A DNA stretch of 64,000 bases from Kocuria varians (GTDB lineage Bacteria; Actinomycetota; Actinomycetes; Actinomycetales; Micrococcaceae). Positions 45,886-56,526 of the stretch are shown here, one piece after another. The DNA lies in the NCBI RefSeq assembly GCF_006539885.1, contig NZ_BJNW01000004.1, positions 1 to 64,000 of the forward strand. Reading direction: 5' to 3'. The position numbers and the translations under genes were made by a program. Position 1 is the stretch's first letter, and each line of letters starts with the position of its first letter. A model generated the notes under the pieces. The model did no database searches, had not been told where the DNA came from, and saw only the letters and a program-made list of their open reading frames with translations.

Positions 45886-48693
45886 ATGACTGTGGACAGC
45901 TTTGGAGCCAAGGGCGTTCTCAACGTCAAGGGCACCGACTACGAAATTTTCCGACTGAACGCCGTGGAGGGAGCCGAGAAGCTCCCCTACAGCCTGAAGG
46001 TCCTGCTCGAGAACCTGCTGCGCACCGAGGACGGTGCCAACGTCACGAGCAAGCACATCGAGGCCCTGGGGTCCTGGGACCCCAGCGCCCAGCCCGACAC
46101 GGAGATCCAGTTCACCCCTGGTCGCGTGATCATGCAGGACTTCACCGGCGTCCCCTGCATCGTGGACCTGGCCACCATGCGTGAGGCCGTGGCAGATCTC
46201 GGCGGCGACCCCTCCCGCGTGAACCCGCTCGCCCCGGCCGAGCTGGTCATCGACCACTCCGTGCAGATCGACGCGTTCGGTTCCGCGGACGCAATCGAGC
46301 GCAACATGGACATCGAGTACCAGCGCAACGGCGAGCGCTACCAGTTCCTGCGCTGGGGCCAGACCGCGTTCGATGACTTCAAGGTGGTCCCGCCCGGGAT
46401 GGGCATCGTCCACCAGGTCAACATCGAGAACCTGGCCCGCGTGGTCATGACCCGCGAGGTTGACGGCACACTGCGCGCCTACCCGGACACCTGTGTGGGC
46501 ACCGACTCCCACACCACCATGGAGAACGGCATCGGCGTGCTCGGTTGGGGTGTGGGCGGCATCGAGGCCGAGGCCGCGATGCTCGGTCAGCCCATCTCCA
46601 TGCTGATCCCGCGCGTGGTGGGCTTCAAGCTCACCGGCGAGATCCCCTCCGGTGCGACCGCCACGGACGTGGTGCTGACCATCACGGAGATGCTGCGTGA
46701 GCACGGTGTCGTGGGCAAGTTCGTGGAGTTCTACGGTGAGGGCGTGGCAGCGGTGCCGCTGGCCAACCGCGCCACGATCGGCAACATGTCCCCGGAGTTC
46801 GGTTCCACCGCGGCGATCTTCCCGATCGACCAGGTGACCCTGGACTACCTGGCGCTCACGGGCCGCTCTGAGGAGCAGATCGCCCTGATCGAGGCGTACA
46901 CCAAGGAACAGGGCATGTGGCACGACCCCGAGCACGAGGTCGCCTACTCCGAGTACCTCGAGTTGGACCTGTCCACCGTGGTCCCCTCGATCTCCGGGCC
47001 CAAGCGTCCCCAGGACCGCATCGAGCTGACCCGCGCCAAGGAACAGTTCCGCGACGACCTCGTGAACTACGTGGCCGAGGACAAGTCCGTGGACGTGGAC
47101 CCGGACGTCGTCGAGTCCTTCCCGGCCTCCGACGCCCCCTCCCACGACGCGACCGACGAGCAGGACCCCCAGGACGCGCCGCGCGAGAGCTCCGCGAACG
47201 ACATGAGGGAGCGCCCCGAGCACCGAGTGGAGGTCTCCATGGAGGACGGCCGTCACTTCGAGCTGGACCACGGTGCCGTGGCGATCGCCTCGATCACGTC
47301 CTGCACCAACACGTCCAACCCCTCGGTCATGATGGCCGCGGCCGTGCTCGCGCGCAACGCCACGGAGAAGGGCCTCAAGGCCAAGCCGTGGGTCAAGACC
47401 TCGATCGCCCCGGGCTCGCGCGTGGTCACCGAGTACTACGAGAAGTCCGGTCTGCTCCCGGCCCTCGAGGAGCTCGGCTTCTACATCGTGGGTTACGGCT
47501 GCACCACGTGCATCGGTAACTCCGGGCCCCTGGAACCCGAGATCTCCCAGGCCGTGCAGGACAACGACCTCGCGGTGACCTCGGTGCTCTCCGGTAACCG
47601 CAACTTCGAGGGCCGGATCAACCCGGACGTGAAGATGAACTACCTCGCGTCCCCGCCGCTGGTCATCGCGTACGCGCTGGCCGGGACCATGGACTTCGAC
47701 TTCGAGAACGAGCCCCTGGGCCAGGACTCGAACGGTCAGGACGTGTTCCTCAAGGACATCTGGCCGGACCCCACCGAGGTCCAGAAGATTATCGACGCCT
47801 CGATCGACACGGGCATGTTCGACCGCGAGTACGGCACCATCTTCGACGGTGACGAGCGTTGGCAGAACCTGGACACCCCCACGGGTGACGTGTTCGAATG
47901 GGACCCCGAGTCCACCTACGTGCGCAAGCCACCGTACTTCGACGGCATGACCATGGAGACCATCCCGGTGGAGGACATTGAGGGCGCGCGCGTGCTGCTC
48001 AAGCTGGGAGATTCCGTGACCACGGACCACATCTCCCCGGCCGGCTCGTTCAACTCCGACACTCCCGCGGGTAAGTACCTCATCGAGCACGGCGTGCAGC
48101 GCAAGGACTTCAACTCCTACGGTTCCCGCCGTGGTAACCACGAGGTCATGATCCGCGGCACGTTCGCGAACATCCGCATCAAGAACCAGCTCTTGGACGG
48201 CGTCGAGGGGGGCTTCACCCGCGACTTCACCCAGGAGGGTGGACCGCAGGCCACTGTGTACGACGCCGCCATGAACTACCAAAAGGCCGGCGTGCCCCTG
48301 GTGGTGCTCGGTGGCAAGGAGTACGGCTCCGGTTCCTCGCGCGACTGGGCCGCGAAGGGCACGGCCCTGCTGGGCGTGCGCGCCGTCATCGCGCAGTCCT
48401 ACGAGCGCATCCACCGCTCCAACCTGATCGGCATGGGTGTGCTGCCGCTGCAGTTCCCCGAGGGTGAGTCCGCGGACTCCCTGGGCCTGGACGGCACGGA
48501 GACCTTCTCCATCGCGGGGGTGACCGCTCTCAACGAGGGCAGGACTCCCAAGACGCTGAAGGTCACCGCGGCCAAGGAGGACGGCTCCACCGTGGAGTTC
48601 GATGCCGTGCTGCGCATCGACACCCCGGGTGAGGCGGACTACTACCGCAACGGCGGCATCCTGCAGTACGTGCTGCGTCAGATCGCCAAGTAG
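45886..48693 (+). CDS. acnA: Aconitate hydratase
   Basis: This 935-residue TCA-cycle enzyme interconverts citrate and isocitrate through a 4Fe-4S cluster. Cluster Cys are in [14 protein letters not shown] and [12 protein letters not shown]. The substrate-binding region [21 protein letters not shown] and the swivel domain [13 protein letters not shown] are intact. An acidic insert at about 405-445 (with [10 protein letters not shown]) is typical of actinobacterial forms. GAGAGGAG precedes the ATG. A large hairpin follows. Like other aconitases it could bind RNA when it loses its cluster; this is not visible in sequence. Confidence 0.97.
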   Translation: MTVDSFGAKGVLNVKGTDYEIFRLNAVEGAEKLPYSLKVLLENLLRTEDGANVTSKHIEALGSWDPSAQPDTEIQFTPGRVIMQDFTGVPCIVDLATMREAVADLGGDPSRVNPLAPAELVIDHSVQIDAFGSADAIERNMDIEYQRNGERYQFLRWGQTAFDDFKVVPPGMGIVHQVNIENLARVVMTREVDGTLRAYPDTCVGTDSHTTMENGIGVLGWGVGGIEAEAAMLGQPISMLIPRVVGFKLTGEIPSGATATDVVLTITEMLREHGVVGKFVEFYGEGVAAVPLANRATIGNMSPEFGSTAAIFPIDQVTLDYLALTGRSEEQIALIEAYTKEQGMWHDPEHEVAYSEYLELDLSTVVPSISGPKRPQDRIELTRAKEQFRDDLVNYVAEDKSVDVDPDVVESFPASDAPSHDATDEQDPQDAPRESSANDMRERPEHRVEVSMEDGRHFELDHGAVAIASITSCTNTSNPSVMMAAAVLARNATEKGLKAKPWVKTSIAPGSRVVTEYYEKSGLLPALEELGFYIVGYGCTTCIGNSGPLEPEISQAVQDNDLAVTSVLSGNRNFEGRINPDVKMNYLASPPLVIAYALAGTMDFDFENEPLGQDSNGQDVFLKDIWPDPTEVQKIIDASIDTGMFDREYGTIFDGDERWQNLDTPTGDVFEWDPESTYVRKPPYFDGMTMETIPVEDIEGARVLLKLGDSVTTDHISPAGSFNSDTPAGKYLIEHGVQRKDFNSYGSRRGNHEVMIRGTFANIRIKNQLLDGVEGGFTRDFTQEGGPQATVYDAAMNYQKAGVPLVVLGGKEYGSGSSRDWAAKGTALLGVRAVIAQSYERIHRSNLIGMGVLPLQFPEGESADSLGLDGTETFSIAGVTALNEGRTPKTLKVTAAKEDGSTVEFDAVLRIDTPGEADYYRNGGILQYVLRQIAK

Positions 48694-48708
48694 TCGCGTT
48701 CCGCGACC

Positions 48709-48755
48709 GAACGCCACCGGCCGGTGACCCTCGGGGTCGCCGGCCGGTGGCGTTC
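48709..48755 (+). terminator. Terminator of acnA
   Basis: Perfect 16-bp outer arms (48709-48724 and 48740-48755) with a further 5-bp inner stem in the loop. Ends in TTC without a long U-tract. Confidence 0.8.
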
Positions 48756-48785
48756 CTGCGTTGAGGCACCACCGGGCCGGGCGAG

Positions 48786-48791
48786 TAGGAT
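48786..48791 (+). promoter_or_regulatory. Candidate -10 box of dxs
   Basis: TAGGAT, about 97 nt before the dxs ATG. -35 not clear. Confidence 0.35.
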
Positions 48792-48887
48792 CGGACGGAG
48801 CATTCGGGCCCGTGGTGAGCCCCGAACGGGCCCTTTCGCCCGGTCCCACGGGCCCGAGGACCACGAGAGACCCACGGAGAGCAGACC

Positions 48888-50915
48888 ATGACGCTTCTGG
48901 AGAGCATCGAGGGACCCGAGGACCTGAAGGGTCTGGACGCAGCGGCCATGGCGCAGCTGGCCGAGGAGGTGCGGGCGTTCCTCATCACCCACGTGTCCGC
49001 GACCGGCGGGCACCTGGGCCCCAACCTGGGCGTCGTCGAGCTCACGCTCGCGGTGCACCGCGTGTTCTCCTCGCCGCGGGACTCGATCGTCTTCGACACG
49101 GGCCACCAGTCCTACGTGCACAAGCTCGTCACGGGCCGCCAGGACTTCAGCACGCTGCGCCAGCAGGGCGGGCTGGCGGGCTACCCGTCCCGCGAGGAGT
49201 CGGAGCACGACATCGTGGAGTCCTCGCACGCGTCGTCCTCGCTGTCCTGGGCGGACGGGATCTCACGCGGCTACGCGCTCACGGGCCAGGACGACCGCCA
49301 CACCGTCGCGGTGATCGGTGACGGGGCGCTGACCGGCGGGATGGCCTGGGAAGCCGTCAACAACATCGCCTCGGACCGGGACCGCAAGGTCGTGATCGTG
49401 GTCAACGACAACGGCCGCTCGTACGCCCCCACCGTGGGCGGTTTCGCAAACCACCTCAAGGAGCTGCAGGCCAGCGTGCAGCAGGGCGTGGACGCCGTGC
49501 GCACGGACCGCCGCTACGAGCAGACGCTCGACAAGGCCCGGCAGCTGCTCACGGGCTCGGGCCACCTGGGCCAGGCCGTGTACCGCGGGCTGCACGGGAT
49601 GAAGCAGGGCATCAAGGACGTCGTGGTGCAGCAGGGGATCTTCGAGGACCTGGGTATGAAGTACGTGGGTCCGGTGGACGGCCACGATCAGCAGGCCATG
49701 GAGCAGGCGCTCACGAACGCGCGCAACTACGGCGGTCCCGTGATCGTGCACGCCATCACGGAGAAGGGCCACGGCTACCTGCCGGCCCGGCTGGACGAGG
49801 ACGACCAGTTCCACTCGGTACCCGTGATCGACCCCGCCACGGGCAAGCCCGCCGGCACCGCGTCCGCGCGCACGTGGACCCACGTGTTCCGGGACGAGAT
49901 CGCGGCCATCGCGGACGAGCGCGAGGACGTCGTGGGCATCACCGGCGCCATGCTCATCCCCATGGGGCTGCAGAAGATGCAGGCGGCCCACCCGGAGCGG
50001 GTCGTGGACGTGGGGATCGCCGAGCAGCACGCACTCACCATGGCCGCCGGCATGGCGTTCAGCGGACTGCACCCGGTGGTCGGCCTCTACGCCACCTTCC
50101 TCAACCGCGGCTTCGACCAGCTGCTCATGGACGTGGCCCTGCACCGCGCCGGCGTGACGGTGGTGCTGGACCGTGCGGGTCTCACGGGTCCGGACGGCCC
50201 CAGCCACCACGGCATGTGGGACCTCGCGCTGCTGCAGATCATCCCGGGCCTGCACCTCGCGGCCCCGCGGGACGAGGCCACGATGGTCGAGGAGCTGCGC
50301 GAGGCGGTCGACGTGTCGGACGCGCCCACGGTGGTGCGCTATCCCAAGGGCGCGGTGGGGGAGCCCCTGCCGGCCCTGGAGCGGCTCGAGGACGGCGTGG
50401 ACGTCCTCGCACGCACGGGCGAGGGAACCGGACCGGACGGCACCTGCCGGGACGTGCTGATCGTGGGCGTGGGTGCCATGTGCGTGATGGCCCTGGAGGT
50501 CTCGGAGCGCCTCGCCGCGCACGGGGTCACCTCCACCGTGCTCGACCCGCGCTGGGTGCTGCCCGTGGCCGGGTCCGTGGTGGAGATCGCGGCGGCGCAC
50601 CGCATCGTCGTCGTCATCGAGGACGGCGTGCGCGCAGGTGGCATCGGCTCGCTGATCCGCCAGGAGATGCGCGCCCACGGCGTGGACACGGCCCTGAACG
50701 AGGTGGGACTGCCCACCGAGTTCCTGGACCACGCCAGCCGCGCCCAGATCCTGGAGCGCACCGGGGTCACGGCCCGGCGGATCGCGCAGGACACCCTCGC
50801 GTCCGTGCTCGGCACCAAGGTGCCCTACGCACGCCCGGTGGCCGACGACGACGCCCCGGGCACCGACGACGCGACCGCCGGCCCCGCGGGTGCGGACCAG
50901 AAGCACTCCCGCTGA
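48888..50915 (+). CDS. dxs: 1-Deoxy-D-xylulose-5-phosphate synthase
   Basis: This 675-residue thiamine-diphosphate enzyme condenses pyruvate and glyceraldehyde-3-phosphate, the first step of the MEP isoprenoid pathway. Motifs: [19 protein letters not shown] (His), the thiamine motif [16 protein letters not shown] with VVNDNG, and the pyrimidine region [17 protein letters not shown] with Glu. The C-terminal transketolase domain is complete, followed by a 30-residue acidic tail. Products feed menaquinone and polyprenyl phosphates used by MptB. ATG follows GGAGAGC. Confidence 0.96.
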   Translation: MTLLESIEGPEDLKGLDAAAMAQLAEEVRAFLITHVSATGGHLGPNLGVVELTLAVHRVFSSPRDSIVFDTGHQSYVHKLVTGRQDFSTLRQQGGLAGYPSREESEHDIVESSHASSSLSWADGISRGYALTGQDDRHTVAVIGDGALTGGMAWEAVNNIASDRDRKVVIVVNDNGRSYAPTVGGFANHLKELQASVQQGVDAVRTDRRYEQTLDKARQLLTGSGHLGQAVYRGLHGMKQGIKDVVVQQGIFEDLGMKYVGPVDGHDQQAMEQALTNARNYGGPVIVHAITEKGHGYLPARLDEDDQFHSVPVIDPATGKPAGTASARTWTHVFRDEIAAIADEREDVVGITGAMLIPMGLQKMQAAHPERVVDVGIAEQHALTMAAGMAFSGLHPVVGLYATFLNRGFDQLLMDVALHRAGVTVVLDRAGLTGPDGPSHHGMWDLALLQIIPGLHLAAPRDEATMVEELREAVDVSDAPTVVRYPKGAVGEPLPALERLEDGVDVLARTGEGTGPDGTCRDVLIVGVGAMCVMALEVSERLAAHGVTSTVLDPRWVLPVAGSVVEIAAAHRIVVVIEDGVRAGGIGSLIRQEMRAHGVDTALNEVGLPTEFLDHASRAQILERTGVTARRIAQDTLASVLGTKVPYARPVADDDAPGTDDATAGPAGADQKHSR

Positions 50916-50953
50916 CCGGCCCAGGTTCGCTGCCCAGACCCGGCGGCTAGCCA

Positions 50954-50997
50954 CCCGGGGACCGCGGGGCCGTCCGGTGTGCTCCGCGGTCCCCGGG
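50954..50997. terminator. Bidirectional hairpin after dxs
   Basis: Perfect 14-bp arms with a 16-nt loop between convergent dxs and the Rieske gene. Confidence 0.7.
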
Positions 50998-51018
50998 AGG
51001 GGTGTGTGCTGGGCGGGC

Positions 51019-51510
51019 TCAGCCGACGATCACCCGGCCGCCCTTGACCGTCACGGGGTAGGACGTGAGCCCGCTGGCTGCCGGGCCGCCGGTGACGTCT
51101 CCGGTGGTCATGTCGAACACCGAGTTGTGGCACGGGCACACGTAGGTCTTCCCGGACGGGTTGACCTGGCAGCCCTGGTGCGGACACACCGGGGAGAAGG
51201 CCGTGAACGTGCCCGCCGTGGGCTGGCCGACCACCGCCTGGACCCCTCCGGTGTCGACCTTCACTCCCGAGCCCACGGGAACGTCCGCCGCTGCGGCGAC
51301 GTCCGTGGGGCTGGCCGGTGCCTGCGGGGCCGATGCGGCGCCGGAGCCCGATCCCGAGCCGCACGCGGCGAGGCCCACCGCGCCCGCCGCGGCCAGACCC
51401 GCGGTGCCGACCACGCGGCGTCGGGACGGGGCGGGTGTCGAGGCCGGGGCGCCTGCGCGGGCGTCCTGCGAGGAGTGCGCGGTGGTGTGCTGCGGGGTGG
51501 GTGTCGTCAT
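51019..51510 (-). CDS. Rieske 2Fe-2S lipoprotein with Tat signal
   Basis: This 163-residue protein has a twin-arginine signal (SRRRVVGTAGLAAAGAVG) ending in the lipobox LAAC, so it is exported folded and lipid-anchored. A Gly/Ser/Ala-rich linker precedes the Rieske domain, with cluster ligands in CPHQGC and CPCHNS. It is a small soluble-type Rieske protein, too short for the cytochrome bc1 subunit, and may donate electrons to an unknown periplasmic partner. GAGGAAGG precedes the ATG. Confidence 0.9.
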   Translation of the reverse strand: MTTPTPQHTTAHSSQDARAGAPASTPAPSRRRVVGTAGLAAAGAVGLAACGSGSGSGAASAPQAPASPTDVAAAADVPVGSGVKVDTGGVQAVVGQPTAGTFTAFSPVCPHQGCQVNPSGKTYVCPCHNSVFDMTTGDVTGGPAASGLTSYPVTVKGGRVIVG

Positions 51511-51669
51511 GGTGGGGTTCCTTCCTCGTGCGCGGACCCGTCCATCGTAGGACCGACACGCCCGGCGGATCCGGTGCCGCGCGGGGTCGATCCGCCGCGA
51601 ATCCTCAGTACCATGGGGGCAACACCGGGCGGAGTTCCCTCGGCCCGTACTGACGGAAAGGTAGGCACC

Positions 51670-52131
51670 ATGATCAAGCGTCTTGCATTCGTGGCCGGTT
51701 TCGGGATCGGTTTCGTCGTCGGCTCCGCGTCCGGCCGGAAGAGCTACGAGTCCCTGCGCGAGAGCGCCATCAACACCTGGAACGACCCCAAGGTGCAGTC
51801 CAAGGTTGCCGAGGGCACCGACTGGGTCAAGGCCGAGGTCCCCGTGGTGGGCGAGAAGATCGCCGAGAGCGCCCAGAAGGCCGCCGAGACCGTGGGGGAC
51901 AAGGCCTCCGAGGGTGCCGCCGCCGTCAAGGACAGGGCCCAGGACGGTGCCGCGACGGTGAACGACAAGGCTGCCCAGGGTGGCCAGGCCGCGCAGCAGA
52001 AGGCCCAGGAGGTCAAGGAGAAGGCCTCCAAGGACTCCGACGCCGAGCTGCCCGAGCCCGCGACCACCGAGGACGAGGTGGACATGAAGCCGGCGCACCC
52101 GGGCCCGGACGCCAAGGACATGAAGAACTGA
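51670..52131 (+). CDS. YtxH-like protein
   Basis: This 153-residue protein starts with a Gly-rich hydrophobic segment (KRLAFVAGFGIGFVVGSASGRKSYE) typical of YtxH-like proteins. A long Ala/Lys/Glu/Asp-rich helical region follows, with repeated KAAE, KASE and KDRAQDG-type heptads like LEA proteins. It ends in an acidic tail. It probably sits at the membrane and protects against stress; this is inferred from composition. GAAAGG precedes the ATG. Confidence 0.75.
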   Translation: MIKRLAFVAGFGIGFVVGSASGRKSYESLRESAINTWNDPKVQSKVAEGTDWVKAEVPVVGEKIAESAQKAAETVGDKASEGAAAVKDRAQDGAATVNDKAAQGGQAAQQKAQEVKEKASKDSDAELPEPATTEDEVDMKPAHPGPDAKDMKN

Positions 52132-52166
52132 CCCCGTCCACGGGACCATGAACCACCGGTCCCCGG

Positions 52167-52213
52167 ACACGACCGTGGCCGCGCACCCGATGGGTGCGCG
52201 GCCACGGTCGTGT
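52167..52213. terminator. Large bidirectional hairpin
   Basis: Perfect 22-bp arms (52167-52188 and 52192-52213) with a 3-nt loop, between the convergent YtxH-like and rnd genes. Confidence 0.8.
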
Positions 52214-52241
52214 TCCGGATGGTGAACCGGGTGCGCCCCGG

Positions 52242-53510
52242 TCAGTCCTCTGCGCCGTCCGTCTCCTCGGAGCGCTCCGAGCGGCGTCGGGAGCGCAGCT
52301 CGCGCCACGCCGCACCGATCACGGGCGCCGTGTGCTCGACCTGCCACCGGCGGGCGCCGAGCTCACGCAACCGCTGGGCCACGGCGTCGTCGGACGTGGA
52401 GCGCGGGGGCTGCCAGCAGAATCGGCGCAGGTGCTCGGGTGTCAGCAGGTTCTCGGTGGGCAGCCCCAGCTCCTCGGCCAGCTCAGCGACGGCCGGCTTG
52501 AGGGCCTTCAGCCTCGCCGCAGCCTCCGGACGCTTGGTCTCCCACGCCTTCACCGGGGGCAGCGTGGTGGAGGGGACCGTGGCGGGCACGGGCTCCTCCG
52601 TGAGCCGGGCATCCTGGACGGCGGTGAGCCAGCGGGTGGCCTCGCGCTCGGCGAGCCTGCCGTGGAAGCCGGGGGTCGCCAGCAGCTGCGGCACGGTGCG
52701 GGGCATGGCGTTGGCGGCGGCCACGAGCGCCGAGTCCGGGAGCAGCCGGGTGGGGGCGAGGTCCTTGTGGCGCGCGAGCGTCTCGCGGGCCTGCCACAGG
52801 TTGCGCAGTGCCGTGAGCTTGCGCCGTCCCCGCACGTTGCCCATGCCGTGGGTGCGCCGCCACGGGTCCTGGCGCGGTGCCGCCGGGGGAGCGGTGCGGA
52901 CGTGCTCGAACTCCTCGAGCGCCCACTCCAGTTTCCCCGCCTGCGCGAGGCGCTCCTCCGTGGCCCAGCGCAGCTGCACGAGCACCTCCACGTCCAGCGC
53001 GGCGTAGTTGAGCCAGTCCACCGGCAGCGGGCGCCGGGACCAGTCCACCGCGGAGTGCTCCTTGGACAGCGTGAAGCCCAGCAGGTCCTCCGTCATGGAG
53101 GCCAGGCCCACCTTGCGAAGCCCCAGCAGGCGGCCGCCGAGCTCGGTGTCGAAGAGCCGGTCCGGGTGCATGTCTAGCTCGGCCAGGCACGGCATGTCCT
53201 GGGTGGCCGCGTGCAGCACCCACTCGACGCCGCGCAGGGCCTCGTCCACGGAGGCGAGCGAGCCGACCGCCTCCGGGTCGATCAGGATGGTGCCCGCACC
53301 CTCGCGGCGCAGCTGCACGAGGAACGCGCGCTGGCCGTAGCGGAAGCCGGAGGCCCGCTCGGTGTCCACAGCCACGGGGCCGGTGGCCTCCGCGAGCTGC
53401 TCGGCCGCGCGGGCGAGGCCGCGGGCGGTGTCGACCACGCGCGGCAGACCCTCCGCAGGGCCGTTGAGGTGCACGGTCTCGGGGATGTCGAAGTTCTCGA
53501 ACCCTGGCAC
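52242..53510 (-). CDS. rnd: Ribonuclease D
   Basis: This 422-residue 3'-5' exoribonuclease has the DEDD domain (VAVDTERASGFRYGQRAFLVQLRR, DMHPDRLFDTEL, WLNYAALDVEVL) and an HRDC domain (about 220-300) that contacts RNA. It trims tRNA and other stable RNAs. The GTG at 53510 is the only usual start before the domain but has a poor ribosome site. The frame stays open upstream for at least 45 codons without ATG, GTG or TTG, reading a plausible acidic leader (FEEPPISNISADPSPA). It follows DUF3000 by 133 nt, an order common in actinobacteria. Confidence 0.9.
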   Translation of the reverse strand: MPGFENFDIPETVHLNGPAEGLPRVVDTARGLARAAEQLAEATGPVAVDTERASGFRYGQRAFLVQLRREGAGTILIDPEAVGSLASVDEALRGVEWVLHAATQDMPCLAELDMHPDRLFDTELGGRLLGLRKVGLASMTEDLLGFTLSKEHSAVDWSRRPLPVDWLNYAALDVEVLVQLRWATEERLAQAGKLEWALEEFEHVRTAPPAAPRQDPWRRTHGMGNVRGRRKLTALRNLWQARETLARHKDLAPTRLLPDSALVAAANAMPRTVPQLLATPGFHGRLAEREATRWLTAVQDARLTEEPVPATVPSTTLPPVKAWETKRPEAAARLKALKPAVAELAEELGLPTENLLTPEHLRRFCWQPPRSTSDDAVAQRLRELGARRWQVEHTAPVIGAAWRELRSRRRSERSEETDGAED

Positions 53511-53643
53511 CAGGACCCGGGGAGGTCCCGGTTCGCGGGCGGGTGAGGGATCGGCGGAGATGTTGCTGATGGGTGGTTCCTCGAACGGCGGATCGGTGGT
53601 CGGGCGGCGGCGCCGCGACCGGGACGGATGGTGACGGGCACGT

Positions 53644-54261
53644 CTACAGGTAGGCGATGCCCTCGTGCCGCGGGGGCAGCCCCGCGGCGGTGCACAGCAC
53701 CTGCGCCCAGGCGTCCAGGTGCGTGAGCGCCCAGTGCTGGGGACCGCCGTGCGGAACGGGCGTCCAGGAGGCCCTGACCTCCACCTGCGCCACGTCCGCC
53801 TGGTCGGTCAGGCTGCCGTAGTGGCGTTCCACGATGCGCGAGGCGGTGCCGCCCTCGGCGGTGAACCGTGCCCCGTGCTCTCCCAGGGTGTCCGTGAGCC
53901 AGGACCAGCTCACGTCCGGCAGGAGCTCGTCGCGGCCCATGTCCGGATCCAGTCGGGACCGGAACCAGCTCACGATCCGGAAGGGGCCCTGCCACGGCTG
54001 GGGGCAGGACTCGTCGTAGAGCACCACGAAGCGACCTGAGGCGGGTGCCTCGCGTGCCGCGCGGGGTTCGTCCGGGTCCGTGTCCTGGGGACGCGGCCCG
54101 CGGCCGACCTCGGCGGCGAAGGAGATGGAGTGGGGCGCGAGGCCGCGTGGCGCTGCGATGCGGCTGAGCGCGATCTCCGGGCGGAAGCTGGCGCTCTCGA
54201 GCGCCTGCACGACCGCACGGAACACGTCCGGAGTGCTCTTCAACTCGGTCACCGCTCCCAC
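53644..54261 (-). CDS. DUF3000 protein
   Basis: This 205-residue soluble protein carries the DUF3000 features: FRPEIALSRIAAPRGLAPHSISFAAEV, ESCPQPWQGPFRIVSWFRS and the C-terminal HLDAWAQVLCTAAGLPPRHEGIAYL. Function is unknown; it nearly always precedes rnd in actinobacteria. A TACTGT box ends 6 nt before the GTG, so the mRNA is probably leaderless. A second GTG three codons later is too near its GGGAG to be used. Confidence 0.85.
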   Translation of the reverse strand: MGAVTELKSTPDVFRAVVQALESASFRPEIALSRIAAPRGLAPHSISFAAEVGRGPRPQDTDPDEPRAAREAPASGRFVVLYDESCPQPWQGPFRIVSWFRSRLDPDMGRDELLPDVSWSWLTDTLGEHGARFTAEGGTASRIVERHYGSLTDQADVAQVEVRASWTPVPHGGPQHWALTHLDAWAQVLCTAAGLPPRHEGIAYL

Positions 54262-54351
54262 AACGTCACAGTAACCACAGCGTCATGAAACCCCGGGTCA
54301 TTGGCGTCGTGTCGCGCCCGCATGTCCTGCGCGTGTCCCGCGTGGGCGGTC

Positions 54352-54825
54352 TCAGTCACGGGACGCGGAGGATGGGACCAGGCGCAGCGACACGGAGTTC
54401 ATGCAGTAGCGCAGGTCCGTGGGGGTGCCGTAGCCCTCGCCCTCGAACACGTGGCCCAGGTGGGAGTCGCACGTGGCGCAACGGACCTCCACGCGCTTCA
54501 TGCCCATGGTGGTGTCCTCGATGTAGCGCACGCGGTCCTCGGCGAGCGGGGCGAAGAACGAGGGCCAGCCGCAGTGCGAGGGGAACTTGGTCTCGGAGCG
54601 GAAGAGCTCCGCCCCGCACGCGCGGCACTCGTAGACGCCCTCGGTGGTGGTGTCCACGTACTCGCCGGTGCCCGGGCGCTCGGTGCCGGCCTGGCGCAGC
54701 ACCTGGTACTCGAGCGGGCTCAGCGCCTCGCGCCACTGGGCGTCCGTGCGTGCGGCCGCGGCCTCCGGGCTCAGCGCGCGGGTGGTGCCGCCTGCGGGAC
54801 TCTCCTCATGCGTCTGCGGGTTCAC
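54352..54825 (-). CDS. msrB: Peptide-methionine (R)-S-oxide reductase
   Basis: This 157-residue enzyme repairs methionine-R-sulfoxide. It has two zinc CxxC pairs (CRACG and CATCDSHLGH), the substrate stretch CGWPSFFAP, and the catalytic Cys in RYCMNSVSL near the C-terminus. The GTG start follows AGGAGG, 8 nt upstream. No SigR-type promoter was found in front of it, although MsrB is a common SigR target elsewhere. Confidence 0.96.
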   Translation of the reverse strand: MNPQTHEESPAGGTTRALSPEAAAARTDAQWREALSPLEYQVLRQAGTERPGTGEYVDTTTEGVYECRACGAELFRSETKFPSHCGWPSFFAPLAEDRVRYIEDTTMGMKRVEVRCATCDSHLGHVFEGEGYGTPTDLRYCMNSVSLRLVPSSASRD

Positions 54826-54873
54826 GGTGCTGCCTCCTGGTGGGGTGGATCGGTGGGTCTCGTGGGTTCCAAC

Positions 54874-54884
54874 GACGACGCCGC
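54874..54884 (+). repeat. Intergenic copy of the GACGACGCCGC motif
   Basis: Exact 11-mer between the divergent msrB and hydrolase genes. See the motif finding. Confidence 0.45.
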
Positions 54885-54948
54885 CGCGGTTATGCCCGCG
54901 CGCCGACCACCCTGCGGCGGGGCGAGGGCCACGTGCCAGAATGGGCGC

Positions 54949-56316
54949 ATGGCTGCTGAGACCTCCCCCCGCCCCGGTTCGGTCGCGCGTGCGTGGCGCC
55001 ACGGTGCGCTGGTGGGTGCTGCGGCGAGCGTGGGGGCGGCGTCGGTGACGTTCGCCGTGTCCAGCGGGGTGGCCGCGCTGGTGGCCCGCCACGTGGTCAC
55101 GCCCTCGCGGCGCCCGGGCAACGTCACGGTGCTCAAGCTCGAGAAGGACCCGAACTCCGGCCAGGACCTGGTGACCCTGCCCGCCACACCGGACACGCGC
55201 GTCGCGGGCACCTACGCGTTGCGCTTCGACAACGGCGGCGGTGTGGCCCGGATCGGTTTCATCGTGCGCCAGACCGGTGCCACGGTGACCCGCCTGGTCG
55301 AGAGCGTGCACGGCAGCGAGCTGACGGAGGGCGCACGGGGCTGGTGGACCGGCACGGTCTACGCGGTGCCCTCGGACGCCGGACTGCCGTTCGAGGAGGT
55401 CTTGATCCCCACGGTCCTGGGGTCCGCGCCGGCGTGGTTCGTCCCGGCCGAGGAGACGCCGGCCGATGTCACCGAGGCCCACGGTGACGCGACCACCGGC
55501 GCCGGCCCGCGCGCGGCGTCGACCGGAACGCCCGACGACGCCGCCGCGGGTGGCGTTCCTGCCGAGGCCGGGTCTGCCCCGGATCCCGGTTCCGAGGACG
55601 GCCCACGGGCCACCGGAACGTGGGCCGTGATGGTGCACGGGCGCGGCGCCCAGCGCACGGAGTGCATCCGCGGTGCGCGCGTGGCCCGGCGGCTCGGGCT
55701 GAACTCGCTGCTGCTGTCCTACCGCAACGACGGCGAGGCCCCGGCCACGGCGGACGGCCGCTACGGGCTGGGCTTCACCGAGTGGGAGGACGTCCAGGCC
55801 GGGATCCGCTGGGCGCTGGAGCACGGCGCGGAGCAGATCGTGCTCTTCGGCTGGTCCATGGGCGGGGCGATCGTGCTGCGCACCGCCGAGCTGACGCAGT
55901 ACCGGGACCGCGTGCGTGCGCTCGTGCTCACGGGTCCGGTCGTGGACTGGTACGAGCTGCTCGCGCACCAGACGAAGGTGCACCGCGTGCCCCGCCGGAT
56001 CGGGCGGCTCGCGGCGGACATGATCTCCCACAAGCTCGGGCCCCGCATCACGGGACTCGCCGCACCGTTGGACCTGCACGCCCTGGACTGGCTCTCCCGC
56101 TGGGAGGACGTGGACACGCCCACCCTGATCCTGCACTCCACCGACGACGAGGTGGTCCCCGTGGCCGGATCGGTCAAGCTCGCGGACCTCAGCCCGCTCG
56201 TGGACTTCGTGGGATTCACGGGTGCGCGGCACACCAAGGAGTGGAACATCGACCGCACGCGCTACGAGCGGGCGATCGAGGACTGGCTGCCCCGGCACCT
56301 CGGCCCGCACTCCTGA
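54949..56316 (+). CDS. Alpha/beta hydrolase with N-terminal membrane anchor
   Basis: This 455-residue protein has an N-terminal hydrophobic helix (about 18-45) and an extended non-catalytic region to about 220. The hydrolase domain then shows VMVHGRGAQRTECIRG (oxyanion strand), the nucleophile elbow GWSMGG, the acid in HSTDDEVVP, and His in GARHTKEW. The linker at about 175-220 is Ala/Gly-rich and contains a GACGACGCCGC copy. The substrate is unknown. A CAGAAT box ends 6 nt before the ATG, so it is probably leaderless. Confidence 0.83.
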   Translation: MAAETSPRPGSVARAWRHGALVGAAASVGAASVTFAVSSGVAALVARHVVTPSRRPGNVTVLKLEKDPNSGQDLVTLPATPDTRVAGTYALRFDNGGGVARIGFIVRQTGATVTRLVESVHGSELTEGARGWWTGTVYAVPSDAGLPFEEVLIPTVLGSAPAWFVPAEETPADVTEAHGDATTGAGPRAASTGTPDDAAAGGVPAEAGSAPDPGSEDGPRATGTWAVMVHGRGAQRTECIRGARVARRLGLNSLLLSYRNDGEAPATADGRYGLGFTEWEDVQAGIRWALEHGAEQIVLFGWSMGGAIVLRTAELTQYRDRVRALVLTGPVVDWYELLAHQTKVHRVPRRIGRLAADMISHKLGPRITGLAAPLDLHALDWLSRWEDVDTPTLILHSTDDEVVPVAGSVKLADLSPLVDFVGFTGARHTKEWNIDRTRYERAIEDWLPRHLGPHS

Positions 56317-56328
56317 GGCCCCCGCCAG

Positions 56329-56339
56329 GCGGCGTCGTC
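56329..56339 (-). repeat. Intergenic copy of the GACGACGCCGC motif
   Basis: Exact copy on the minus strand, 13 nt after the hydrolase stop. The rest of 56317-56526 is GC-rich and holds only the hairpin at 56456. Confidence 0.45.
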
Positions 56340-56455
56340 GTCCCCCGGGCCGCCCACGAGCGGGCGGCTCCCCGGAAGCGCCGGTCACGGCGCCGCGCGT
56401 GCGGGCCGCTCCCGAAAGACACGCGGGGGAAGGAGCCCGCAGACGAACGCGCGGG

Positions 56456-56479
56456 GCGCGGAACCCAGTGGTTCCGCGC
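56456..56479. terminator. Hairpin between the hydrolase gene and sufE
   Basis: Perfect 10-bp stem with a 4-nt loop, 48 nt after the sufE stop on the minus strand. Confidence 0.55.
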
Positions 56480-56526
56480 ACCGCGCGTGTGTGCTGTCCG
56501 CCGGCCTCGGGCCGAGCTGCCCCGGA

